This document shows positions 17,549 through 24,621 of a DNA stretch of 64,000 nt, piece after piece. The notes beneath the pieces were generated by a model. That model was given only the letters and a program-made list of their open reading frames with translations. It made no database searches and was not told the origin of the DNA. Made by a program: the position numbers and the translations under genes. The stretch's first letter is position 1. The number at the start of each line of letters is the position of its first letter. Origin of the DNA: Bradyrhizobium sp. RP6 (GTDB taxonomy: Bacteria > Pseudomonadota > Alphaproteobacteria > Rhizobiales > Xanthobacteraceae); NCBI RefSeq assembly GCF_003837805.1, contig NZ_RQIT01000017.1, forward strand, positions 1 through 64,000. The letters run 5' to 3'.

Positions 17549-18280
17549 ATGCGGCTGCATGTCGTCAATCCCAACACCACTGCGTCGATGACGGCGAAGA
17601 TCGCCGCTGCCGCTCGCAGCGTCGCCCTGCCCGGTACGGTGATCGACGCGCGTCAGCCGACGATGGGCCCGGTTTCCATCGAGGGATTCTACGACGAGGC
17701 ATTCGCGGTCCCCGGAATGCTCGGCTGCATCCGCGAGGCCGACCGCGACGGCGCGGACGCGCACATCATCGCCTGCTTCGACGACACCGGCTTGGATGCC
17801 GCGCGCGCCGCCGCAAAGGCGCCGGCGATCGGCATCGGCGAAGCCGGTTTCCACATGGCGAGCCTGATCGCCGCGCGCTTTGCCGTGGTGACGACGCTCG
17901 GCGTCTCCGTCGTTCCGATCGAGCACAATTTGCGGAAATACGGCCTCGCCGAGCGCTGCGCCCGCGTCCGGGCGGCCGACGTGCCGGTGCTCGCACTGGA
18001 AGAGCGCGACACGGATGCGCTCGGTAAGATTTCGGCGGAGATCACGGCCGCGATCCGCGACGACCGCGCCGAAGCCATCGTGCTCGGCTGCGCCGGCATG
18101 GCCGACCTCGCCACCGAGCTCGCCGCCACGCACGGCCTGCCCGTGATCGACGGCGTCACTGCTGCGGTAACGCTGGCGGAATCACTGGTGCGGCTGGGAC
18201 TGAAGACGTCCCGCCTCGGCCCCTATGCCGCGCCGCGATCAAAGCCCTACGATGGACTGCTGTCGCAGTTTCGGCCGTAG
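17549..18280 (+). CDS. Aspartate/glutamate/hydantoin racemase family protein
   Basis: A 243-residue cofactor-independent racemase. Two catalytic cysteines are visible, in IIACFDDTG (near residue 76) and in VLGCAGM (near residue 181), as expected for the two-base mechanism of this family; the opening RLHVVNPNTT is typical of hydantoin racemase relatives. The frame is open from 16622 but overlaps the permease, so ATG 17549 is the start. As the last gene of the importer operon it probably inverts the configuration of the imported compound or a product of it. Confidence 0.9.
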   Translation: MRLHVVNPNTTASMTAKIAAAARSVALPGTVIDARQPTMGPVSIEGFYDEAFAVPGMLGCIREADRDGADAHIIACFDDTGLDAARAAAKAPAIGIGEAGFHMASLIAARFAVVTTLGVSVVPIEHNLRKYGLAERCARVRAADVPVLALEERDTDALGKISAEITAAIRDDRAEAIVLGCAGMADLATELAATHGLPVIDGVTAAVTLAESLVRLGLKTSRLGPYAAPRSKPYDGLLSQFRP

Positions 18281-18648
18281 GAACAGCACTATACCTACGG
18301 ACAGCACGAGCACAGGGTATCCAGCCGACAACACCGCAGGCTTAACGCGATCGTCGCCCTCGCCTACGATTCTGATGCGGAATCACTGACGAGCACAGCC
18401 CTGATCGGGCGGATCAGGAACGCGTCCTCGGGTGGCCGTCTGCGACCTGGATTGTGCAAACCTCGCGAAACGCTTGCGGAAAAGGTGTTATTGAACCTCT
18501 TTCTGCACCCGCCCATCCCACTGAGCCCCAATCAGCCTCTTTTTCGACCTATTCCTTGCCGAAACCTAAGGCTTTCGGGACGCCCCGGTGGCCCTCTGGG
18601 TTGCCGGTCTTCGCCACTCACCAAGTTTCAATTTGGGCCTTGTCAGCG
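18281..18648. other. Intergenic region without a recognised gene
   Basis: Nothing convincing is seen in these 368 bases. Frames entering the next gene from 18452-18454 have no recognisable start or family resemblance before the ATG at 18649. Confidence 0.6.
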
Positions 18649-19143
18649 ATGATCGATCTCGCCCGGGACGCACCGTCCACCTCCCTCCTGCGCCTTGGCG
18701 GCCAGCCCATCGCGCTGACCGCTGCAGCCCTGTTGCTCCTGATCGCGGGCGTGACTTCAATCGCGATCTGGCGTGCCTATACCGGCGCCGCCCCTGAGAG
18801 CGACCGCGTGGTGGCATCGCGGCAGCTCCAGGTCCGCGCGGCCCAGGCATCCGAGCAGTTGGTCGAGAAGACCAAGGGTCTGGAGGCGACCCAACAGGAG
18901 TCAATCGACCAGCTCCAGGTGGTGCAGGACCAGCTCCAGACCATGAAGCGGTTGCTCGCCGCGCAACAGGCCGACACCAAGCGCCTGTCCGAGCAGGTGG
19001 CGGCCCTGAACGAATCCGTCGACGGCTTGCGGCAATCCTTTGCCAGTGCACGTGCGACCGAGGTCGAAACGCCGTCGGTCACCCGCAGGAAACCGGCGCG
19101 GCACCGCGTTCACGCCAGCGCGCGCAAGCGATCGCGCGGCTGA
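18649..19143 (+). CDS. Membrane-anchored coiled-coil protein
   Basis: A 164-residue protein, not assigned to a family. One transmembrane helix (IALTAAALLLLIAGVTSIAIW, residues about 22-42) is followed by about 80 residues rich in Q, E, L and K with heptad character (TQQESIDQLQVVQDQLQTM and QQADTKRLSEQVAALNESV) and a very basic tail (RRKPARHRVHASARKRSRG). The likely topology is an inner-membrane anchor with a coiled-coil domain in the periplasm. A perfect terminator follows at 19267-19307. Confidence 0.7.
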   Translation: MIDLARDAPSTSLLRLGGQPIALTAAALLLLIAGVTSIAIWRAYTGAAPESDRVVASRQLQVRAAQASEQLVEKTKGLEATQQESIDQLQVVQDQLQTMKRLLAAQQADTKRLSEQVAALNESVDGLRQSFASARATEVETPSVTRRKPARHRVHASARKRSRG

Positions 19144-19266
19144 GCCGATCAGCGGCGGGAACTTTATTTTCGCCGTTTGTGAACTGGATCACATTCGCCC
19201 ATATGATTCCGCGCGATGTTGGCGCTTACCGGATGGCGTGAGCCGATTTCAATATCCGGGGCTGGC

Positions 19267-19307
19267 AAGGTCGTTGACGGTATACTGCGTCAACGACCTT
19301 GTTTTTT
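19267..19307 (+). terminator. Rho-independent terminator with 13-bp perfect stem
   Basis: AAGGTCGTTGACG (19267-19279) pairs perfectly with 19288-19300 around an 8-base loop, then GTTTTTT. It ends the coiled-coil gene transcript and separates it from the convergent small exported protein. Confidence 0.9.
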
Positions 19308-19324
19308 AACAGCTATTCCGCGCC

Positions 19325-19705
19325 TCACTCGCAGACATCGACCCTTCGGTATCGCCATCCGGACGGCGTCTTGACGCGCTTCCGCGCGACATAGCAGCCG
19401 CCATAGCCATCGTTGTAGCCGGTACCATAATAGTAGGGATCGCCGTAGTAGGGATAACCGTAGCCGTAATAGCCGCCGTAGTAGCCGGCACCGACGAAGC
19501 CCGCTCCAATGGCGACACCTGGCCAGAAGCCGCGGCCATACCAAGGGCGGTACCCCCAGCCTCCGCGATGGAAGCCACCGCCATGAAAGCCTCCACCATG
19601 GAAGCCTCCACCATGTGCGAATCCGCCACGCGCCTCGGCCGCCTGCGGCACCAATAGTCCGAACGCCGCCACAGTCAGCGCCGTCATGATCATCTTGCGA
19701 AACAT
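19325..19705 (-). CDS. Small exported Gly/His/Tyr-rich protein
   Basis: A 126-residue protein with a signal peptide (cleavage around EARG near residue 27). Next comes a repeated FHGGG motif, three to four copies, then a GWGYRPWYGRGFW segment, a short hydrophobic patch and YGYPYYGDPYYYGTGYNDGYGG. The end CYVARKRVKTPSGWRYRRVDVC carries two cysteines. Similar glycine/tyrosine-rich envelope proteins are common in Bradyrhizobium and have no known function. The start at ATG 19705 has GGAGGA upstream on the minus strand. Confidence 0.75.
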   Translation of the reverse strand: MFRKMIMTALTVAAFGLLVPQAAEARGGFAHGGGFHGGGFHGGGFHRGGWGYRPWYGRGFWPGVAIGAGFVGAGYYGGYYGYGYPYYGDPYYYGTGYNDGYGGCYVARKRVKTPSGWRYRRVDVCE

Positions 19706-19808
19706 CACTCGATCCTCCGCGTGGACACGCTCCACGCTTCAAAGCAGGACCAAGCTAACGTCAGCTGGGGGTTCGTGACAGCGACCCTGTCTCACTTCCG
19801 CGCGAGCA

Positions 19809-20147
19809 TCAGCAGCCGCGGCAGATGCTCTTCATCTTCCTGTCGAGCTCCCGGTTCTCAGCGTTGACCGTTGCATCAGCCGCCTCACCTCCGCCGGTGC
19901 CGGTCGTGACTCCGGAGCCGGGGCCGGATGATTGAGCCGTACCCAGGCTGTTGGTACCGGGCGGCGGAACTGGCGAATTGGCAAAGCCTCCGGTCGATCC
20001 GACCGAGCCTCCAGTCGATCCCACCGAGCCTCCGCTCGATCCGGCCGTGCCGCCGGTGGTTTGCGCGAACGACAGGGCGGGCATCGCCGCGACTGCGAGG
20101 ATCATGATCGTTGACTTGATTGAACCGCTTGCAGACGATCTGGCCAT
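19809..20147 (-). CDS. Small exported Ser/Gly/Thr-rich repeat protein
   Basis: A 112-residue product. After a signal peptide ending near SFAQ come tandem copies of GSxGGSV (residues about 36-52), a proline-bearing linker, a second low-complexity Gly/Ser/Thr stretch and a charged end with two cysteines (KMKSICRGC). The start at ATG 20147 has AGGAGGA ahead of it. Not recognised; probably a secreted or envelope protein. Confidence 0.6.
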   Translation of the reverse strand: MARSSASGSIKSTIMILAVAAMPALSFAQTTGGTAGSSGGSVGSTGGSVGSTGGFANSPVPPPGTNSLGTAQSSGPGSGVTTGTGGGEAADATVNAENRELDRKMKSICRGC

Positions 20148-20297
20148 CGGAAGTCCTCCTTTGCCGGTCAACCGACGCGGGAAAGACCGGTTCCGGAGCG
20201 GAACGTCGTCACATCAACTTGAAAGCGAGAGAGGCAAAATCGCGATGACCGATCGCGATCCCTTTGCAGAGGGCAAACGCCCGCGCGGCAGCTGAGT

Positions 20298-20828
20298 TCA
20301 GCCGATCCGTTTCAAGCCTTTCCTGAAGCGCGGTCCGTTGGCCACGTAGAACCTGGCCGCACTGCCCATCTTCTGCACCTGCGTGTCGTCGAGCGTACGG
20401 ATCACGCGCGCGGGCGAGCCGATGATCAGCGAGCGCTCAGGGAACTCCTTGCCCTCGGTGATGACGGAGCCGGCGCCGACGATGCTGTTGCGGCCGATCC
20501 TGGCGCCGTTCATGACGATCGAGCCCATGCCGATCAGCGCGCCGTCCTCGATGGTGCAGCCGTGCAGGATGACGTTATGGCCGACGGTGCAGTCCCTGCC
20601 GATGACAAGCGGAAAGCCGAGATCGGTGTGGCAGGTCGAGCCGTCCTGCACGTTGGCGCCCTCGCCGATCTCGATCCATTCGTTGTCGCCGCGCAGCACC
20701 GCACCGAACCAGACGCTCGCACCCGGCTTCAGGCGCACCCGTCCGATCACGGTCGCGGTCTCAGCGATGAAATAATTGCCGTCGGCGGGAAGGTCGGGCG
20801 CCTGCCCGTCGAGCTCGTAGATCGCCAT
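20298..20828 (-). CDS. Gamma-carbonic anhydrase family protein (left-handed beta-helix)
   Basis: A 176-residue hexapeptide-repeat protein. The run VIGRVRLKPGASVWFGAVLR, then GDNEWIEIGEGANVQDG, then GRDCTVGHNVILHGC is the classical gamma-carbonic anhydrase layout, with histidines at HTD and GHNVILHG as metal ligands. Members either hydrate CO2 or act as acyltransferase-like or structural proteins. The start is ATG 20828, with AGGAG six bases upstream; the TTG before it is not needed. Confidence 0.9.
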   Translation of the reverse strand: MAIYELDGQAPDLPADGNYFIAETATVIGRVRLKPGASVWFGAVLRGDNEWIEIGEGANVQDGSTCHTDLGFPLVIGRDCTVGHNVILHGCTIEDGALIGMGSIVMNGARIGRNSIVGAGSVITEGKEFPERSLIIGSPARVIRTLDDTQVQKMGSAARFYVANGPRFRKGLKRIG

Positions 20829-20910
20829 CAAGGTCTCCTATCGGGTTGACCCAGCCATAGCGAAACGACAGCCCCGACGCAAAGGGCCTCCCGCGCCCAG
20901 GGCGCGTGCC

Positions 20911-21240
20911 TCAGACCAGAATGCCGGCCGCGCGCAGCGTCATCAGAAAGAAGGTGCCGCTCATCATGCTCCAGAAGCTGGCGATGACGGTGGCCATCAT
21001 CACGAACTCGATCCGGCGGCTCTCCACCTGGATGCCGCGGAGCGTGTTGCGCATGATGATGAAGGGCGCGGCGAACACCAGGAACGGAACCGCCGCGAAG
21101 GTCTTCGGCGCCACGCCCTCCTGCAGCAGGCCGAAGCCGGCGGGCCGCTGCGCGAGCGCCTGGTAGCCGTTCACGAGCGCGCCAGCCAGCGCGAAACCGA
21201 TGCAGATCGAGAAGAAAGTGTTGAGAGCTTCAGGTGTCAT
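20911..21240 (-). CDS. Small integral membrane protein, about 109 residues
   Basis: Three or four hydrophobic segments are visible, among them NTFFSICIGFALAGALVNG, AAVPFLVFAAPFIIM and VMMATVIASFWSMMSGTFFLM. I believe it belongs to a DUF6949-like family of alphaproteobacteria but cannot confirm this. ATG 21255 is an alternative start. A CtrA-type site lies upstream at 21313-21327. Confidence 0.7.
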   Translation of the reverse strand: MTPEALNTFFSICIGFALAGALVNGYQALAQRPAGFGLLQEGVAPKTFAAVPFLVFAAPFIIMRNTLRGIQVESRRIEFVMMATVIASFWSMMSGTFFLMTLRAAGILV

Positions 21241-21312
21241 CGGAACAGTCCGCATTTACGCAACGCCGGAGCCTTCCTGTGACAAAGAGTGGCGGTTAAC
21301 GCTACCTTATCC

Positions 21313-21328
21313 TTAAGGGAAGGTTAAC
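21313..21328. promoter_or_regulatory. Candidate CtrA-binding site
   Basis: TTAAGGGAAGGTTAAC matches the full CtrA consensus TTAA-N7-TTAAC, in a gap between divergent genes (starts at 21240 and 21462). A second GTTAACGC lies just left, at about 21295. Occupancy is inferred only from the motif. Confidence 0.35.
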
Positions 21329-21461
21329 GCGGCCGGCCGGTCGACGCAGAGCCATCCCCGCTCCCCACAGCCGGCAACGCTCCGCGAAATCGGCCCCGCG
21401 TGGCATATTCGCCGCTGATTCGTCGGCCATCGGCCGACCTCCGGCTCGACTTGCGCAATTC

Positions 21462-22169
21462 ATGACGGTGTTTTCGGCAGCTCCCCTCAGGTCCCCCCGC
21501 ACGCGCGCCCGCGCGCATGTCGTCCCGATCGTGCTCGCCGGCACTGCCGCAGCATGCGCTGTTGCGCTCGTCGCCTATTTGTTGTGGCCGACCTGGGGCA
21601 GCAGGGGCGCGAACGCCCCGGACAAGCTGCCGGTGAGCATCGGCGGCACGCTGTTCAACCTGCCGGTGACCGCGATCCGCATGAAGATTCAGCGGCACTC
21701 GGGGCCGCAGGAGCGCATCGATCTCGACTTCCTCTATCCCTCCCTGGAGCCGCCCGGCCCGCCCAAGCACGTCACCGCCGACACGGTGGAAGCGGCGGTG
21801 CAATCGATCGATCGCATCTTCCTGTCGATAGCGGCCCATCACGATGCGCTCTCGCCCGAGCAGCGGACCGCCACGATCTATTCGCGCTATCTTGACCCGG
21901 CCGCGGCGCAGCCCGCGGACGGCCTGACGATGCGGATGTTCCGCACCGACACGCCCTACGGCAGCGAGGACCTCTATTCCGCCGCAAGCCCCGCGCTGAC
22001 CGCGCGCTGCACCCGCGATGCGGCGACACCCGGCATGTGCCTGTCCGAACGCCGCGTCGGCGGCGCCGACCTCACCTTCCGCTTTCCGCGGAGCTGGCTG
22101 TCGCAGTGGCGTGACGTGGCGGAGGCGATCGAGAAGCTGACCGCGCAATTGCGCGGGCCGCGGGGCTGA
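21462..22169 (+). CDS. Membrane-anchored periplasmic protein of unknown function
   Basis: A 235-residue protein with an N-terminal membrane anchor (HVVPIVLAGTAAACAVALVAYLL), then about 190 residues in the periplasm. The opening of the mature part, LPVSIGGTLFNLPVTAIRM, and two cysteines (ARCTRD, GMCLSE) are the main landmarks. It ends with WRDVAEAIEKLTAQL. I do not recognise the family. The divergent neighbour is the small membrane protein. Confidence 0.7.
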   Translation: MTVFSAAPLRSPRTRARAHVVPIVLAGTAAACAVALVAYLLWPTWGSRGANAPDKLPVSIGGTLFNLPVTAIRMKIQRHSGPQERIDLDFLYPSLEPPGPPKHVTADTVEAAVQSIDRIFLSIAAHHDALSPEQRTATIYSRYLDPAAAQPADGLTMRMFRTDTPYGSEDLYSAASPALTARCTRDAATPGMCLSERRVGGADLTFRFPRSWLSQWRDVAEAIEKLTAQLRGPRG

Positions 22170-22260
22170 GCGCGACCGGTCGGCCTGGCGCCCAAAGCAA
22201 GAACTGCGAAAACAACCCCATGCACAGTAGCCAGGCGCTTGGCGCGACTTGGTATTTTTA

Positions 22261-23306
22261 GAGCGGTTCATCGATTAATTGAATCGGGAGGGATTCCGTC
22301 GGGCGGCGGTTTGTGATTCAAGATGCTGGCTGGATCGGAGGCCAGCATCGGATGGTCCGACCTCTTTCGAATGATCTTCGGGAACGAGCCGTGAAGGCGG
22401 TGGAATCGGGCGAGAGTTGCCATGCTGTGGCAGCCCGGTTCGATGTTGCAGTGTCGTCGGTCGTGAAGTGGCGGCAGCGCTATCGCGCGACGGGTTCGGT
22501 GGCGCCGGGCAAGGTGGGCGGTCACCGCAAGCCGGTTCTGGAGCCGCATCGAGCGTTCATCGTGGAGCGGATCAGGCAGACGCCACATCTCACGTTGCAC
22601 GGGCTGAAGGACGAGCTTGCCGCGCGAGGCGTGAAAGTCTCGCACCAGGCGGTGTGGACCTTCCTGCGACGCGAAGGTCTCAGCTTCAAAAAAACACTGT
22701 TCGCCCTTGAGCAGGGCCGCGCCGACGTCGCGCAGCGACGGCAACGCTGGCGCAACTTGCAGGATCGCCTCGATCCAAACCGCCTGGTGTTCATTGACGA
22801 GACCTGGATCAAGACCAGCATGGCCCCGCTGCGCGGCTGGGGATCCAAGGGCGAGCGGTTGCGCGGCTTTGCACCGCACGGTCACTGGCGAACCCTGACC
22901 TTCTTCGGTGCCCTACGCGCCGACCAGCTCACCGCGCCTTGCGTGTTCGACGGACCGATCAACGGCGAAAGCTTCCGCGCCTACGTCGAACAGCAACTCG
23001 TCAAAGTGCTCAAACCGGGCGACATCGTCGTCATGGACAATCTTGGTAGCCACAAGTCGCCAACCGTCCGGCAGATGATCCGGAAAGCCGGCGCAAGGCT
23101 ATGGTACCTGCCGCCGTACTCACCTGACCTCAACCCGATCGAGCAAGTCTTCGCCAAGATCAAGCACTGGATGCGCATCGCACAGAAGCGCTCGATCGAC
23201 GAGGCCTGCGACTACATCGGCCACCTGGTCAGAAACGTTCTGCCCGGCGAATGCAGCAACTACTTCGCTAATGCTGGATACGCTTCCATCAAAAAGTGAA
23301 ACGCTC
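22261..23306 (+). mobile_element. IS630-family insertion sequence, complete, about 1046 bp
   Basis: The ends form an imperfect 26-bp inverted repeat: left GAGCGGTTCATCGATTAATT and right, on the other strand, GAGCGTTTCACTTTTTGATG, about 18 matches of 26. It holds one intact transposase. IS630 elements duplicate a TA target; TA is present at the left boundary (22259-22260) but the right boundary reads CA. Confidence 0.85.
22352..23299 (+). CDS. IS630 family transposase
   Basis: A 315-residue DDE transposase. The N-terminal helix-turn-helix region ([20 protein letters not shown] to [10 protein letters not shown]) and a second winged helix ([16 protein letters not shown]) bind the ends. The catalytic acids are in [18 protein letters not shown] and [16 protein letters not shown], the last giving the DDE glutamate about 34 residues after the second D. 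The frame is unbroken, so the protein may be active. GTG at 22313 would give 13 extra residues; ATG 22352 fits relatives better. Confidence 0.92.
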   Translation: MVRPLSNDLRERAVKAVESGESCHAVAARFDVAVSSVVKWRQRYRATGSVAPGKVGGHRKPVLEPHRAFIVERIRQTPHLTLHGLKDELAARGVKVSHQAVWTFLRREGLSFKKTLFALEQGRADVAQRRQRWRNLQDRLDPNRLVFIDETWIKTSMAPLRGWGSKGERLRGFAPHGHWRTLTFFGALRADQLTAPCVFDGPINGESFRAYVEQQLVKVLKPGDIVVMDNLGSHKSPTVRQMIRKAGARLWYLPPYSPDLNPIEQVFAKIKHWMRIAQKRSIDEACDYIGHLVRNVLPGECSNYFANAGYASIKK

Positions 23307-23378
23307 CAGAAAGCCTCGCCGACGGTCGTGCCGTGATCGACTCGAGCGATGCGGTGACACACCACGCTCGGAAATTTC

Positions 23379-23448
23379 GTATTTTTCGAAAACCAACTTG
23401 ACCCGTCGGGCAAAACAGGGGCATGATGGCATCATGGGAGATCGACAA
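23379..23448. repeat. Remnant of a dispersed intergenic repeat
   Basis: The stretch with ATTTTTCGAAAACC and then CTTGACCCGTCGGGCAAAAC matches, from memory, a sequence that recurs between genes in Bradyrhizobium. The flank left of the insertion sequence (22250-22260) shares GTATTTTT with it. No coding potential is seen between the IS end and the AraC gene. Confidence 0.4.
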
Positions 23449-23526
23449 CCCCGCGCCGTCAGATGGCGCAGATCCGTCCCCGGCCATAGCCGCCCTTCAG
23501 CAACCGCACGGGACGTTCCGGCAAGC

Positions 23527-24426
23527 TCAGTCCCGGCCCTTTCGCGCCCGGTACAGGCTCGGCGTCGTTCCGACCGCCTTGCGGAAGGCGCGGTTGAAAT
23601 TGGGCTGCGATGAAAATCCCGCGGCATAGGCGATGTCGACCAGCGGCCGATCGCTGGTGGACAAGAGCCGTTTGGCGAGATCGAGACGCTGACGGCTGAC
23701 ATATTCATGCGGCGCGCTACCTGTCGCGGCCTTGAAGCTGCGGGAGAAATGCGCGGGGCTCATGCACGCCACAGAGGCCAGATCCTTCACCGTGACATCG
23801 CGCTCGACGGATGCTTCGATGAACTCCGTCACACGCGCCAGCCGTTTGGCATCGAGCGGCCTCTGGACGGCATGGGATTGCTTCAGCCGGACTGACGTCG
23901 CCGCGTAACTGTGCACCAGATGAGCCGACAGGGCCCGTCCGAGGCTTTCGACCAGCAGGCGGCCGGTGGAGGTTTCCTGCTCGAGCTCTCCGAGGATCCG
24001 ATAGGCGACATGCTCGATGAACATGTCCTGATCGATGCTCTCGTAGCGGATGGACATTCCCGACGGATCGATCTCGAGATCCCGGAGCATCGTGTCGTCG
24101 AACGGCTGTCCGGGAAGAAAGATATGCAGGCATTCCTGCATCTCGTTCTCGACGCGGATGAAATCCTCGCGGATGCCGGCCGGACACAGCCACACGGTGC
24201 CCCTTCTGCCGAAGGTCCGCTGCCGCATGCCCGCGCCTTCGCGGTCGACGACCGAATTGCCACGCAACAGGATTGCGATTTCGGTGTCGCGCGGCAATTG
24301 CGGCGGCAGATCGCCGGGCTCATGGCTCCATCGCTCGGCAAGGAGATGCCCCCATCGCCGGTCGTTCGACGTCTGAAGCATTCGGCCGGTCACGTATTTG
24401 TCGACAGAGTTGCCAAGCATACCCAT
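23527..24426 (-). CDS. AraC family transcriptional regulator
   Basis: A 299-residue regulator. The N-terminal cupin-like sensing domain (about 1-180) is followed by two helix-turn-helix motifs: VKDLASVACMSPAHFSRSFK and VDIAYAAGFSSQPNFNRAF. The end GTTPSLYRARK is typical. The start at ATG 24426 (MGMLGNS) or 24420 is preferred over 24483. It is divergent from the molybdopterin oxidoreductase operon with 195 bases between, so that operon is its likely target. Confidence 0.9.
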   Translation of the reverse strand: MGMLGNSVDKYVTGRMLQTSNDRRWGHLLAERWSHEPGDLPPQLPRDTEIAILLRGNSVVDREGAGMRQRTFGRRGTVWLCPAGIREDFIRVENEMQECLHIFLPGQPFDDTMLRDLEIDPSGMSIRYESIDQDMFIEHVAYRILGELEQETSTGRLLVESLGRALSAHLVHSYAATSVRLKQSHAVQRPLDAKRLARVTEFIEASVERDVTVKDLASVACMSPAHFSRSFKAATGSAPHEYVSRQRLDLAKRLLSTSDRPLVDIAYAAGFSSQPNFNRAFRKAVGTTPSLYRARKGRD

Positions 24427-24621
24427 CGTCAATCTCCGCCAGATAGCGCGATGTGGGTAAAGAGGTCTTGCCGAGTCCAGCAATTAGCATGCCAGAGATC
24501 CGGCCAGTCGTCCACGGGCCGAGAGCAGTCCGGGACAAGAACACCGCACGTTTTGAAAAGCCAGGCCGGGCCCGCCGATCGCATCCTCCTGATTGCCTCA
24601 AATCAGGAAGCGGAGAGATCC

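Noticed and set aside
19990-20060. Short direct repeats resembling a CRISPR or tandem array
   Set aside because: They are the in-frame GSxGGSV codon repeats of the exported protein, without spacers.
20245-20295. Short plus-strand open frame MTDRDPFAEGKRPRGS
   Set aside because: It has only 16 codons, and it overlaps no conserved element I can recognise; too short to support.
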